Positions 19,936 through 33,779 are shown, numbered from the stretch's first letter. The stretch is 64,000 nt of DNA from Diphasiastrum complanatum (GCA_029204225.1 CM055113.1:13340906-13404905); one strand, 5' to 3'. Numbers and translations: made by a program. Notes: generated from the letters alone by a model not told the origin.

Positions 19936-22149
19936 TGCTTATAGAAAAATGTAGAAGAATGCAGTATAATGAGTATCGTTCCCCAAGAAGAGAGCACAAA
20001 ATATAGGTATTCTGTCATTATTGGTGGAATTTAGGATTTAGCAATAAAAGTGCAGTAACATAGCATGATGACATAGCAATAAACTGGTTGTCATCGGACA
20101 TTCTCAATAGGCAGCCAGTACTGCCATTTGTAACAAGATAAAACAGAGACAACACCAGGGATGATTGAATTCTCAGAGAAATCATTATCTAAGCGTTGTG
20201 ATTTTTAATGTTCTCTAAATATACAGTCCATCCATTCACAATGTCACTGGTATTGTTCGTCAACATGCCTATTACCCACCTCCAACCCTCAACAGTCAGC
20301 GGTGTTCTTGCTACAAGCTGTATAGTGTACTTGAATCTAATCTAATGACAGCAACAAATATATATATACTTCAATGTACAGAATCCATCACCAAATAGAG
20401 TCACCATGAATGAAATTTGAGTATTCACAGTACAACAAAATGGATGGAATGTTTGTTATGTTCCTTCTGAGTTAGATCCGCATACGACATAAAGAACACA
20501 ACAATGAACATGTCTGCAAGCATTCATTTCATATCTATTATGCAAAACATCCATTTGACAAACAAAGAGTTTTAGCACTATCAATAGAGAAAAATACTTG
20601 CTCCTCAATGTTCTTAATTGATTCATTCATAAGAAAACAGAGTTACGGGTACATATATCCTACATTAGCCACAGTATTCATGAGAACACTGCCTCTGCTT
20701 CTTACAAAAGCAGAACCAAAAGCCTGAACAGAGAATGAATGACAAAGGTCTGCATGATATAGCCAGGGTGAGACTCGTGGAACAGAGGAAGCCTAGTAAC
20801 TGCTTCAAGAAAATAGTTCATTTTGACATATCACAGAAGCCTTTCCACTTGCCAATAGATAGGCAAGGGAAATGTAATGTGGGCATTGTTGCATGTAGTA
20901 TTCCTCGATAGCAATACTTATTTTCTTCACCTTGAGGTTGAGGATTAGTTGCTCTTGCATGGGAAGGGACGTAGGTATAATAATGTCTTGAATGCAACAA
21001 ACTACAATGAACCCATGAGAGGCGAGGAGCAGCTACCGTCACATGGTGAGATCAAATTCACAGGCTAAAAAGGAAAATCCCTACTAGCCTGTACAGGTAA
21101 AGCAGAAACACATCATGCCACACTGAAAATCAAAACAGCAGCTTGCTCATGTGAACAGACAGTTAATGAATCAACAACAAATTGCATGTACAATAGTGGT
21201 ATCTCATATATTTGAATGAAAATGACGACTCATTTTGAGACACGACAACATTCAATAACACCTCCATCAACATACATTTCTTGTAAAGAAATTAGCAAAT
21301 GTAAACATGAACATTCTTGTATGCCCTTGCGTTGGTATCAACCTACCACTGTGAAGCCAGTTTGAACATTCTTGTTTGCTCCACGACCATTATAAAATTG
21401 TGTATATCCACAAAATCATGACTTCGATGATAAAAAACCAGGAAAAGCTATTGAATGGATTTAGACCCCCTTTGTACAAACTAAGGTGTACCCCATGCTG
21501 ACTACCATCATTTAACTACTGTAATGTTAACATGTATATCGATAAGTGCCACGTTGGTTAAGCTTTCTCATGTTGGTTAAATTCTGGAGCTCAACTCGCT
21601 CATCCACACCAAAGACATACAAGATCAAAGAGAAGGATGCGGTGTAGCTACTACCCATTGATATTTAAAAATTCTCACTATGCTTGCAAAATCATTTGAA
21701 CGTATAGCAATTAATAAACAGAAAGAAATTAAAATATTTGCAACTCCAAAAATATATAAGCGCCTGATCACCTGTATAATAGATTGTCTTCCCGATGTTA
21801 ATACTTCAACCACTATGAGATCATCTACAGTTCTATAAAATGAGAACTAAGCATGGTATATGTAATTAGGAGAATCCATGGAGCCCTGATATGGTTTTTA
21901 GAAAGTTGGTCAATAAAAAGCATGCGCAAACAGTGAGAGTCAGGTATATTGAGTACATGCATCCCCAGTTCCTCCTTAGTAAGTTAAGGAGGTGAGGCCA
22001 GCTCTTGACATATGGATCATGAAATAACAACCATAACCATGATAACCGATTAGAGATATCATCTAAACAGACTATAATGCCCTGATTGGTGTATAGGAAA
22101 ACAACAGCTGCATGGTACTACTTAATTACAAAGCAGCTATCCCCTTCCA
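19936..22149. other. Spacer downstream of BRR2, including its 3' UTR
   Basis: About 2.2 kb with no convincing coding frame on either strand and no recognised transposon. The part next to 22,150 must contain the BRR2 3' UTR (minus strand), but I see no strong AATAAA on that strand close to the stop. Confidence 0.5.
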
Positions 22150-25100
22150 TCAATCGTTTTCTACTGGTGCTTCCTTGACATCAATCATAAATTCATATTC
22201 CTGATCACATCCAAGGTAAGCATCACACATGAAATAAAGGGTGTAAGTCCTCTTTCCAACTTCAGAGGGTGCTGTAAAGTCAAGTTTCACCTTTGCTTTA
22301 CGCTGCAGCGATACTCGTTTAATTGCCAGAAGCTGATTTGACTTGGGGTCACCAACCACAAGCCACCACCCTTCTTCCTTCGGTTTAGGAAAGCGCGGTG
22401 CATCCACCGGACCTAACTCTTGCTTGCCTTCAAACTCCCTTTCAAGGGTGACTTGAAGTGTCACGGACTCCGTAACCGAAATATCCTCTTTGTCAAGGAT
22501 ATCAAAATTCAAGTCTATATTTGGAAAACGGTTGCAGACACGAGCAATATCTAAAAGCTGCAAGTCTGTCATTTGTAAAAGTTCACGCCTTTCATTGTCA
22601 TCCATCTCAACTAAATCAAATACTGTTTCGATACTTCGTCCAGGGTACTCTTGACACCTCTTTGCTAAGTCCTGTGTGATGTGAGGGAGTTGAAGTAGCA
22701 CAGAATCACGTTCCCAAAGACCCTGTGTAACCATCTGGCTAAGCTCCATAGCTGCAAGAGCAGGGTTCAACCAGCCACTGCTTGAAATAACATCAACCAT
22801 GGCTTGAAGCAGCCTGCTTGCTTCCAGAAGCACCTCGCGCTGATCTAAAGCGAGATTGCCTGTTACAGCATGCCTAGAGAAGTGAGCTTGTAAAAGTGCA
22901 TTTGCCTTTATATGAGGATCTGAATACTTTGGTTTGTCAATCGCAAACCGCACATGGTTAGTAAGCTTACGGATCATCTCCTCCTCACCAGGCCTCACAG
23001 GAAGCTTTGAATACTCCGAGGCAGAAGCAAGAATCTCTAGGAGCCCTTTTAACTTGGTCTTTGCAGTCAAGGAAGAGCTAAAAAGCTCAATTGTGGTATA
23101 ACTGATATAGTAATAAGCTGCAATCATACCCAAATTCAAAGGCGACAAATCCATGTCATCTTCAACTGCAACACACTTGCTGGCTTCCAAGTCAGTAAGT
23201 GTCTGTTCTACAAGCTCTGAAAGATGGTCTGACAAATGCCGGTGGCTGACACCTTGCAAATTGTAGTAGTTTGGATTTTGTGTCAAACGACGATACATGA
23301 AAGTCCAAGTTAAATAATCTACTGCATCTTGCTTATTCTCAATAGTTCGGACAACCACCTCTGCATTCAGATGGTCATGTAGAAAATGATCTAAATGACT
23401 TTCAACAGGAAATGGCTCGTACAAAAATTTCTTGTAGTACTCCTTGCGAGGTGCATGGCATAGTATCACACATTTTCCAGAACTGTCAACAAGAGGCCTG
23501 CTTGCACGACCCATCATCTGCAAAAGATCTGTGATTGGATAATCAGTGTGAGCATTTTCACGGCCATCATAATATTGTGTTCCCATTACCACAACCAAAT
23601 GTGCTGAAAGTGTCATTCCCCAGCACATGGTGCTACTGGCCACACAAACCTGTATTGCCCCAGAAGTAAAGAGCTGCCCAACGACTTCTCTCTCTGTTGG
23701 AGTCAAACCCTCATGTAGATAGCCCACTCCATGACTTAGAGCATGGATGAGAGCATGATCTTTCACCTTTGCCAGAAACATAATCAAATCATCCTCTAAA
23801 CATTGTAAAAAGTGAGACCTTTCGCCACTATCAGCAGTAGCATACGTGACAAGATCCAGTGCTGCCAATCGGGCATGCTTTCGAGTAGGTACAAATACAA
23901 TGGCTGGTTTACCTCCTTTAGCATGTTGCACAATAGCAGTATATGTGGGCTTCGTCATTGCCTGCATCCGGGCCTCAAAATTGGCAATATCCATTCCCTG
24001 AATGTGGATTTCAAGTGGTACAGGACGAACTCCAGGTGGAAAATTAAACAGCCCATGTGAGCTAGCTCCAATCCACTCTCCCAAATCTTTGGCATTTGCC
24101 AAGGATGTTGAAAGAGCAACAATTCGAATCTGACTTTCTGTTTGGCTGGAAATATACCGCATTCTTGACACTATAACCTCAAGCACGGGGCCTTTTTCCC
24201 CACCAATTAAATGGAGTTCATCTACCAAAAAAAGGTTAACTTGCTGGACATGTTTCCTTTGCTTCCAACGACGCGATAGGACATCCCATCTCTCTGGAGT
24301 ACTTATTACTATTTGGCCCTTTTCAAGAAGCTTCACGTCCATTGCTGTCTCTCCAGTAAGCTCAACAACGCGCACACCCAACCCCTGGCCAAATTTCTGT
24401 TCCCAGTCTCTGTAACGCTCCTTTGCAAGAGCTTCTATCGGTGCTATGTAAACACAACGAGCACCAATTGTGTCAGCCCCTCTCTGTAACATCCTTAGAA
24501 CGGCAAATTCTGCACATATTGTTTTTCCACTGCCTGTAGGTGCCGCAACAAGGACATTGTCATCTGTGTTGTAGAGAACTGTAAAAACCTGAGTCTGAAT
24601 AGGATTAAAATGCCTGAACTCCTGATACAGTGATTCAAATGCCGGATTTCGCAGAGCAGTAACTGGAAGTGGTTGCAAATCAAGAAGCTCTGTAGGAGGT
24701 GGATACTTTTCTGGTAAAATCAAATGCCTGAAAGACACAGGAAGCACAGTCTCTGCATTTAACCACCTATCGGAGACAACTCGAATGAAATATTGAGGAG
24801 GCAAGGGCTCAAAAATAGGAACAGTAAAGCTCAGATTATGATCCTCTTCAATGTACTGCATTTTCAATACAAAATACTCATGATGAAGGATATTTTCTCC
24901 ATCGTTATCCTCCACTATGACCCAAAAAGGTTCGACATAACCATGAATTTTTTCATCCCACTGAAAATCTGGTGTGATTGTGAGATCAACCTTAAGCACA
25001 GATCGTGTAATTGGTTGGACATGTGCAGCCAACTCAAGCTTTGGAAATTGATGAATGAACTTGTGAATGGTCTTTCCCATCTTTGGAAATCTAATAAGCT

Positions 25101-28100
25101 CTCCGATCTCCTGTGGTGATAAGTCATAATAGCGCTCCCATGTTAAATCCTTCTTTTCAATTTTGCTTAATATATCAGAAGGGATTCCCCTGAACTGTCT
25201 TAAGGGTGTTTGACTGCTCCACATGCGCCTCTGAACCATCTTGCATAATGTAAGAGCTTTCTCAGCAAGCTGAGCCCATCCGCGCTTTAAAACGATTTCA
25301 AATAGAGCCCGCATCAAACGAGCAGCACTCTGCAGTTAGGCAAAACCTTAATAAGATACAACTTCATTAAACTCCATGCATCCAAAAAATGAAGAGGGAT
25401 GCTGACTCATTGCTGAGGAAAATATTCAGAGAAAAAATGAATAATCAAATGTTATGACCAAATAACAAAATCAAACTGCTAAAGTATATGAACTAACAAC
25501 AACGAATAACGTATGTGAAGCCTCAGGATTCAGGATTGAACCGTATGTATCCTGATTTCTAAGGAATAATGAAAACTAGTCTTGTTATTAAAGTTTGCAA
25601 AAACAACTGACTAACAAACAAGGGTAGGAGGAATAAATACACAATAAAAGAAAAATCTAATTAACTTGAACATCTAAGCTCACTTAATCATGGAAGCTGT
25701 GTAGATGTCAGCCCATATTCCCCCTACATACTTATTTGACAAATAGATCTAACTTCTTAATAGATTGAAATACATGCCATATGGAAGAACAGGAGAGTTT
25801 CGAAAATCCCAAAAGCCTGATGAGTGAGAAACAAGGAAAATCCAAAACAAAAAGTTCACAAGCAAAAACTTGTAAGCCGTTACGCCACTGCATCCACCCT
25901 AGATTGCATTTCAATTTTTGCCAGCTATTTACTTGTGTACAATGCCAACTGTTGGGTTTCAGTTCTGCAAGCCGTTTTTGCTGAATCAAAAATGCAGGTG
26001 ACAGTCTTTTTGTTAGTGATCAGATTGAAGAAGACTGCTGCTTCTCAATGTTCTTGAAAAAGACCCTTGAGCACCAGAATAGGCCTCAGATATGATGAGC
26101 CGATAGTTATTAGGTTCATTAACCAGGCTCTAAGAGCTGGAGGTACCATCATGTGAAACAAATAAGAACCTAGTGTATGGTAGTGCATCAGCCTAGAGCA
26201 AAATTGGGTCACAGGCCCTGTAAACTTGAGTGTTGGAGATTATGCATGGTTCAAGTTCCACAAATATTAAGGAACTTGATCAAAAGCCATTATAATTATA
26301 CTGATACAAAACTAAGGCTGGACTGTAGTCAGCACGTAAGAAAAGCATAGTTTTGCACACTAGTAACTGTGAACAGATAAAAGTGCACTGCAAATCATGA
26401 AAATCGATCAAACTCACCTGTGTTATGAAAACCATGTCGGAGGTAAGTGACAAGCCTTCAAGCTTCAACTGTGAAATGTATGCCTGCAACAACACGTTGA
26501 TCTTAGCTGAAGGCTCTTCCAAGCTCTCTTTCACTGGAATTGGCACTCGGTCAAGAAGTTTAGCCAGCTCCAGCTTCTCTTCTTCTCTAACCATTACATT
26601 TTTGAACTCCTCACTTTGAGAAAACAATCTGCATAGCTCTATGTCTCCCATTGTTGGTTTCAGATGCTCATTGTAAGTGGCCATTGTACCATGCGTAATA
26701 TAGTAAAAACTTGCAATGCGCCCAATATCTGTCACTTGAAAATAGCCACTTTTGCGGTCATACTTCACAAGGTTATTCTTATCCAAAATTACTGCAGCTG
26801 TGTGCACCTGAGATATCAAAAAATTGAAAAGCAAAAAGTCAACTATTATGAGAGAGGTTAACAAGGTCTGAAGTTTAGATTAGTGAATTTACAAAATCAA
26901 ATGAATGCTTCTTATACCCTCCAGTAACACAAGACTTACCAAATCTGCACGTCGCTCCTCCAATGTGCGATCCTTCTCCAAAGCATCAGCACTCAGACCA
27001 TATAACACTGGATTACGAAGCATCCTTATGTAGAGATATGTATAGCCTAACCATGTACAAGCCTCACGAGCATTTTGAACACTGCCAAGAACTATTTCAG
27101 CATTCAAATTGTCAGGTAAACGGGAAATGTACTGACTTTCAATTGGCAACTGCTGGTTCATCAGAGACAAATAATATTGCAATTCGCTGTGGCCAGTGAT
27201 GACAATTCCATCTCCATAAGTGTCATATTGTGGCCTCCCAGCTCTACCAAGCATCTGCATCACATCAAGGGGACTTAGCTCGGTCCAGGCTCCTTTCTCT
27301 GGATTGTATATCTGAGTTCCCTTAATTATAACTGTATGAGCAGGAAGATTTACACCCCATGCCAAGGTTGCTGTAGAAACTAGGACCTGAATATGCCCAT
27401 CAGTAAAGAGCTCCTCAACAAGAGTCCTGTCTGCCCTAGCCATACCTGCATGGTGGATAGCAAAACCATAAGGAAGCAGATTTCGCAGTTCAGAATTCTT
27501 CACAGACTCCGTTTCTGTTTGTAGAATTTCACGACTTGCACTGTCTTCCTTAAGAAACTTCCCAAGGGTATCATTTGCAAGCGCAGTGTCTCGGATACTG
27601 TGTGCTGTTTTTGCAGTCTCTTTACGGGAATGAACAAAAATAAGAATTTGGTGTTTTCCAGCTACGTTCATCACTTTCTCATAGCATACATCATTCATCA
27701 GCTGGAATCTTTGTAAAGGCTTCTTCACAGTAATCCCAATAAACTGTTGAGCCAATGGACAAGGTCTGTAGCTGTTGTCAAAATAAAATAACCCCTTAGC
27801 TTTGTCTACCCTCAAAAATAATGCCACATCCTCGTAATTCGGCAGAGTTGCAGATAGACCAACCAGTCGAATCATCTCCTGGGTTGTCTCAATCTGCCTA
27901 ACTGTTCTAGCAACTATGCTTTCCAATACAGGCCCACGGCTGTCATGCAGGAGATGAATTTCATCCATTATAAGGAGCTTCACAAGCTGAGTGTAGGTCC
28001 TATCTCCTGACTTTCGAGTTATGATATCCCACTTTTCTGGGGTGGTGACTATTATCTGAGTTTCCTCAATCTGTTGCCTGGACATGGTCTGATCGCCAGT

Positions 28101-29879
28101 GAGCTCTCTGACAGTCACACCATATGACTGCAACCGATGTGAAAGATTTCCAACCAGCTCTGCAACAAGGGCTTTCATGGGAGCCACATAAACAATCTTG
28201 AATGCATGTAAATCAAGTGTGCCATCATCTTTTCTATTAAGTCCAATCTCATGGAGAATCGCAAGTAGTGCCACATTTGTCTTCCCAGCGCCAGTAGGGG
28301 CACAAAGAAGTAAATTTTCAGGAGTAAATAGTGCAGTTTCATACACTTTACTCTGAACTCTGTTCAGAGACTTCATCCCATGGAAAGGTGGCCGTGCCCA
28401 CTCAGGTATGTCAGCAATTTTCACAAGCTCCTCTCCTTCAGCCATTGGCTTAGGCTTGAGTGACGGCACAAAGACTTCTTCGTACCCCTTCTTTGTCAGC
28501 CTGTAGGTGCCTGAAGGTAATTCACACCTCTTATTTGCCATAAAGAGGCCACCCTTCTCAAAAGCAAGATCCCTTAAGTCCAGCATTTGCCTTTGTCCTT
28601 TCAACCAGCCCCCTTCGCTCCCCCCTTCTCTTTCAGGCCGTCTTCCTTTGTCCCCGTCAACACCTTCATCTCTTAACTTCCTTGCCTCTTCTCTAATACT
28701 GCGCTCTAAATTCTTCTGGCGCTCCTTCGCTGTAGCTCTTGTAGCATGCAACTGTTCAAGAATAACACGTAGATCGGGACCTCCACTGTTCATCTCCTCC
28801 TCAATCTTTTTTCGCTCTTTCTCATCTTCGGATCTTGCCAATCGCGTGCACCACACAACTTTCATCCTGTTCCGCAACAGCAGCTTGATAAGATCAAATT
28901 TGTCATAATCCAACAGCATCACAAGACGATTTTCAACATCACGATCATCGCCCTCTCCCAATGTTTTCAGCACTTCCTCTGCAAGCTTTTGGCTTTGCTG
29001 GGGATCTATATCCTGGTATGCTTGAGATATTTTCCGTTGAAGCCAATAGGCATCAATATCCTGCACGTTCAGCCCTTCATCTGCCTCTTCCATCTCTTCA
29101 TCATCAATTCCTCCCATCTGCATAGCCTCCGCCTCGTGTGTTTCTTGCCCATCCTCGTCGCCCTCACTGTCCTCCTGTACCTCATCCAAATCACTCTCAT
29201 CTTCTTCTTCGTCCTCTTCAAACTCAACTGCCACACCTATGTCATCATCCAAAGCCTCGCCTGCTCCACTTACCCCAACATCAGCTCCTTCAGAATAATC
29301 CGTTATGAGCTTGCTAATGTTGACCAATTGATTGAATCTTTCTTGTGACACGATATTGAGCAGCTTTTCCAGTTCCTTCTTCTTGTCTGGATCTTTAAAC
29401 TTATCATTTTTTAGCACAGCCAGCACTTCATCTGCAGCTCCCCGCAGAATGTCTTGGGGCTGATCTCCAAACTGTTGCTGGATAGTACTCAGCAGCGCTT
29501 CATAGGCAGCCCGTGTCTCCTTTGTTTTGGGACGATACATCCCTTCATCTTGGATTGACAGAACGCTCTCTTCTTGAGCGCCTCGATGCCTTTTACTGGA
29601 TCTTCGAGGGACGTCTTCGCCAATTTTTTCCTTATCTTTCTGCTCACGTTTCTTTTTGGATTTCGCAAGCTTCTCATCCAACTCTTGAGCTCTGCCATGA
29701 TACGCACGATCGCCAAATCTTTTAGGGTCGATTTTGCCCCACAAACTCTCAGGCTCACCTGTCGGTTCGTGGGTGTCACGAGGCCGAGTATCAGTTGTGA
29801 GCACCAGACTAGAATTTGCACGGTACTCATACTGCTTGAAGCGAGCGTGAGCTTCTGCACCACCTCCCAGATGCGCCAT
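22150..29879 (-). CDS. BRR2: BRR2 U5 snRNP DEIH-box ATP-dependent RNA helicase (SNRNP200/DExH12)
   Basis: Three exons on the minus strand: 29,879-26,940, 26,807-26,418 and 25,329-22,150, joined in phase 0 at both introns, give 2169 aa, almost exactly the length of plant BRR2. The product unwinds U4/U6 snRNA to activate the spliceosome. Domains in order: acidic N-terminal/plug region (about 1-480, with a PWI-like segment), first helicase cassette with APTGAGKT (527-534), DEIH (639-642), LSATLPN and QMLGRAGRP, first Sec63 domain spanning exons 1 to 3, second cassette with APTGSGKT (1373-1380), DELH (1480-1483), an STS instead of SAT motif, QMMGRASRP, then the second Sec63 domain to the C-terminus. 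A degenerate second cassette is normal for BRR2. The ATG at 29,879 ([20 protein letters not shown]) starts the conserved N-terminus. No frameshift or premature stop was seen. Donors GTAAGT and GTGAGT and CAG acceptors are canonical. Confidence 0.96.
25330..26417 (-). other. BRR2 intron 2 (1088 bp)
   Basis: Donor ACACAG|GTGAGT at 26,417 and acceptor CTGCAG|AGT at 25,330. Splicing joins MVFITQ to [12 protein letters not shown]. Phase 0. The intron holds no coding frame or recognised transposon. Confidence 0.93.
26808..26939 (-). other. BRR2 intron 1 (132 bp)
   Basis: Donor TTG|GTAAGT at 26,939 and acceptor TCTCAG|GTG at 26,808. Splicing joins ERRADL to VHTAAVIL, the conserved sequence of the first Sec63 region. 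Phase 0. Confidence 0.93.
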
Positions 29880-29907
29880 CTTCTTCCTTCCTTCCTTCCT
29901 CTCAACT

Positions 29908-29916
29908 AAACCCTAA
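29908..29916. promoter_or_regulatory. Telo-box (AAACCCTAA) just upstream of the BRR2 start
   Basis: AAACCCTAA lies 29 bp from the BRR2 ATG. Telo-boxes are frequent in 5' regions of plant genes for translation and RNA processing. Further copies or variants lie at 30,073-30,081 (exact), 30,219-30,226 (variant) and 30,373-30,381 (GAACCCTAA), one in each unit of the upstream repeat. Confidence 0.55.
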
Positions 29917-29984
29917 TCACTCACTCACACACAAAACACAACACATCTACCTGCAAGCTTCGCTCCCAAGAAGCAAATGCAACA

Positions 29985-30472
29985 GCACTCTGCAAATCTA
30001 CAATTTTACATCAGATAGCCAAACTGCACTGCAGTGCTACAAACAACTTAACTCATCACCTGTCTAAAACCCAAACCCTAACTTACTTTCGCGGACGACG
30101 AAAGCGAGAGTGATTGAAATACGACCTCTGCTCTGCTCAGCTCTGCATCCACATCAAATCGCCAAACTGCACTGCACTGCTACAAACAAGTTAACTCATC
30201 ATCATCTGTGTAAAATCCGAACCCTGACGTAATTTCGGGTTCGAAGAAGACGAAAGCGAGAGTGATTGAAACACAACCTCCGCTATGCTCCGCTCCGCAA
30301 ATCTACACTTTCATTCACATCAAATCGCCAAACTGCACAGCAAGTTAACTCACCACCATCTCTGTAAAATCCGAACCCTAACGATCGGCTATGGCTATGG
30401 CGATGGCGATGGCGATGGCGATGACGAAAGCGAGAGTGAACGAGAATACGACCTCTGCTCTGCTCGCTGCCG
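29985..30472. repeat. Three-copy tandem repeat upstream of BRR2
   Basis: Units of about 143-166 bp share the order GCCAAACTGCAC (30,018, 30,161, 30,327), AACTCA-C-ATC, TAAAAYCCGAACCCTAACG-type telo-box, GACGAAAGCGAGAGTG (30,096, 30,246, 30,421) and a CCTCTGCTCTGCTC end. Unit three carries an inserted GATGGC microsatellite. It lies where the BRR2 promoter or 5' UTR is expected. Confidence 0.85.
30385..30424 (+). repeat. Hexanucleotide microsatellite (GGCGAT)n
   Basis: Short run of GGCTAT/GGCGAT units inside the third copy of the BRR2-upstream repeat. The dipeptide-like ORF on the opposite strand (alternating H and R) is an artefact of it. Confidence 0.85.
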
Positions 30473-30727
30473 TTGTGAAACAAGCAACCCCAAGCAATAT
30501 ATATTGATATATGCTGATGTTCTTGCTACATGTAAACCTAAATCACACTACCTAATGGGTGACCCCTATGTATTTTGGAAGGTGCTCTTGTCTCCTAAGG
30601 ATTTCTAGAATTTTTAGGCGAGGCCCCAAGGGGGCTAACCCTAAAAAATTTGAAAAGTCGAACCACGTAAAATGTCCTCTCTCGACGCCTTCCATTGCAT
30701 AATGGGTACCTTGTGACTTTTTGGTCT

Positions 30728-30818
30728 TGCCTTGCAAAGGCAATACTATGTGGTGAGGTTGGTCAATGGAGTTTGTAACAACGTCAACGTTAAAGTATAT
30801 TATGTGATTGTGGTCTAA
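30728..30818 (+). repeat. Dispersed repeat family X, copy 1
   Basis: Contains CTTGCAAAGGCAATACTATG and GGTCAATGGAGTTTGTAACA, then a (A/T)GTTAAAG…TATTATGTG segment. Two more copies are in this window (32,463-32,587 and 50,645-50,735), all in the same orientation. Family not recognised. Confidence 0.75.
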
Positions 30819-32462
30819 AGTTTAAGGTAAAAACCTTTTTAGGATAAAACAAGGCCAATAACCTTTATTTGCATGAGGCATAATCAAGGGAAAAAACGAA
30901 TGCATGTATTGTTGATTTTTTTTAGCAAAATATTAAATTCCTATTTTGGTTTGCATGAGACATAAGGGAAAAAAAAAAAACTATCATGCGAAAGAATCTG
31001 AGAATCTGAGTTGGCATAAAATCGGAGGAGTCTAGTAGTTGTTTACAACGATGATATATCTCTGGTGCCTCGCATTCTGAGAATGAAGTTTTGCATGCTT
31101 CGCATTCTGAGAATAAAGATTCTGGGTTCAAGCATGCTGGAATCTGTCGTTACTTTAACAACTTCTACGCTGGACAGGTAAAGGAAGATCATTCTACTGA
31201 ACTGCTACTCTAATCAATTCATGCAGTAGTTTCAAGCCCAATTGTACTGCAATGCACTAAGACTAGATGTTGGTAATGTGGTTTGAGAGTCTAGCTTACT
31301 CGTTTTCATTCGTCATGTTTGCATGCAGCTTCTCATAGAAGTACCCAACAAAAATTACTTTTCAATTTTATGTTACCTGTGAATGACCGTCTCCACTATC
31401 TGGGAGCTTCTATAGACAAACTGATTTCGCCGTTTGTGCATGGAGATGACTATACTGAAACCAACTTCCACGCTCTTTTGCATACTGAGAGTGATATTCC
31501 TCAGAGTAGGTTCTCATGTAGCCATGTAAACTATGTGAATTCAATAAGAGTAGGAACTTCTTCTGAGCCCTTGTGGTGAATTACTCCAAACGTGAGAGCA
31601 GTTGGTTCTAATTTTGAATCGAACTGTTTCACATGTTTTTTGCAACAGTCTCAAGAGCGGCATGAGATATGAACTTGTCAAATACTTGTAGATTCGTGAT
31701 GTAGATGTTACCGTTTTCAAACAAATTTGCATGCCGAGGAGTGTAACTTCACATATGGCCCATCAGGCACCTCAAACGGGTTGCCCTTCATATTCATTTC
31801 AAGAATTTATTTCTAGAAATCTACGAGGATATAACTCGTATAGTCTGTGATAAATTTTGCTCACTTATTGTCCTATAATCGTCTTTTGACGCTTTACGCG
31901 CATTTGTGTACTAGGCGAATTTCTAGTTATAACTCAATGGTAGCACCTTTCAATTTAGCAGTTTCTATTGCGAAGGTATCACTGATTCATAGCACAACCG
32001 CTTACAGTGTTGTATGTGATAGTGTTCATAATCGCTCATTCATGGATTTGAATGTGCTTAGCTTTTGTTGCTATCTTCCTGGTTCTTTACGTGCAAATCC
32101 CACGATCATCAATTATAGTGGCAGTTACAGTGACTTTCTGAAATCTACGTATACATGGTATTGAGAATTAGAAGCTCTACCATTGAAGTATGTTTACATT
32201 GAACAGTCTTATGTGACAGACTTAAAACCTCCAAACCAGCGGCGGAAAGGATGATCAAGTAGTTACACAATTCGATTTACAGGTTGCAAACTTTTAGCAG
32301 CTAGTAGGCAACGAAACGCAATTTTCCAAGTCCATTTCCCATGGGCTTGATTTAATTGCACACACTATTTGTACTTTGTGTCACAATTTTTTCTTTGCGA
32401 GAGTGTCGACGAGTAGAAGATGCTTATTTCATCATATAATAAAATCCAGTACATTTTATTGG
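30819..32462. other. Anonymous sequence, no supported gene
   Basis: Short plus-strand frames at 31,319-31,579 and 31,847-32,164 lack recognisable domains or codon-level conservation that I can judge. No transposon ends seen. Confidence 0.4.
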
Positions 32463-32587
32463 CCTTGCCTTGCAAAGGCAATACTATGTGTTTCAAGGCA
32501 AAGGCAATACTATGTGTTCAGGTCGGTCATTGGAGTTTGTAACAAAGTGAAAGTTAAAGCATATTATGTGGTTGTTGTCTTAAATAG
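32463..32587 (+). repeat. Dispersed repeat family X, copy 2
   Basis: Same order of motifs as copy 1, with the AAGGCAATACTATGTG segment duplicated in tandem (32,476 and 32,501 regions), then GGTCGGTCATTGGAGTTTGT and AAGCATATTATGTGGTTGTT. Confidence 0.75.
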
Positions 32588-33779
32588 TATCAAATATGGT
32601 CAAAGCTCAAATATTATGTTTTGTTTTGTTTTTTTATTTACTTGAGCTATGAAATTGTAGTTATTACATCTTTTGTTAAAGATATAATTCACCAATAATT
32701 TATCGATATGTTTTCACCAATAAGAACTGATCTATCTCTATCAAATTATAGAGATACGTGAATATTGTGAATACGTGTTGTAAATGTTGATCGTGAATAT
32801 TGATTTTTGAATATTCTTAAAAAAGGACTACGTTCAAAACTTATGCAAGTGAACGTCAAAGGAAAATTTTGCACAAATGCTAGTGATATAATCGTTGGTT
32901 TTGATACATTGAAGTTAATAGCAAAGTAAAACATACGATGTCAATTAGTCCTAGTGGATCAAAGCAAATATCGACTTAGAGAAGATTTTTGTTATAGTGG
33001 ATTCAATTGTCAAGTTTTTATTATTTTCTTCTTAGCTTGAGAAGCATAGTATTTTATCTTTTACAACCACAATGACTAGCAATATTTGCACAAATGGCTA
33101 TGGACCAAGAGACTATATAGATCCTGAATTTTTATTTATTTATGACGTCAACCATGACATTTTCAAGATTTTTTCATTTCTATTGAATTATCATATTCCT
33201 TCAAACAACATTTGAGCAAATGTTGTGCAATGTTTTTGGCTAAGCTTAAGAGAAAATGATTGTGATGCTACGATTTGGAAAGAACACTACAAAAAGGATC
33301 CAATTTTTAAAATCCAATATGATCAAATCACATCAAATGAAACATACATAAAACTTCTTACCAACAACAACTATACAATGTGACAGCTTATGTTTGTTTT
33401 GGTTTTGCAAATGCCTGAATTATAAGCTAGTAGTATATCATTGTGACACTGATTCAGCAACAACAATTCGAGAAATTGTGACATGTAACAATCCAATTGG
33501 AACAATGAAAATCATTGTCATACAAACAAATACTAACAACAAAGTAGAAGTATGTCCTTGGAAAGAACCAAGAACAACCATAGAACCACGTATCTTGTCA
33601 AACAACAAAAAATAAAAGAGATACAATTGGACAGAAACAATAAAACAAAATTTATCGCAACAATATAAGAAACACTTTAAACAAATCCTAAAATTATAGA
33701 ATTCATGCTATTATGAAATGGCAAGGCCTTTGTGGTACATATTGCTTGTGGATGTCGATAGTGAAACCCCAAATGTCAC
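32588..33779. other. AT-rich anonymous sequence
   Basis: No gene could be supported. A 73-codon frame at 33,394-33,615 has no recognised family. Confidence 0.4.

Noticed and set aside
22150-29879. BRR2 as two separate helicase genes (996 and 1055 codons)
   Set aside because: The reading frames end at canonical GTAAGT and GTGAGT donors, a 130-codon middle exon joins them in phase, and the total matches BRR2 length and domain order.
28507-29905. Several plus- and minus-strand ORFs of 70-138 codons over BRR2 exon 1
   Set aside because: Shadows of the BRR2 coding sequence in other frames; no domains of their own.
30283-30608. ORFs with alternating His-Arg or Gly-Asp repeats upstream of BRR2
   Set aside because: Translation of the GATGGC microsatellite and of the tandem repeat.
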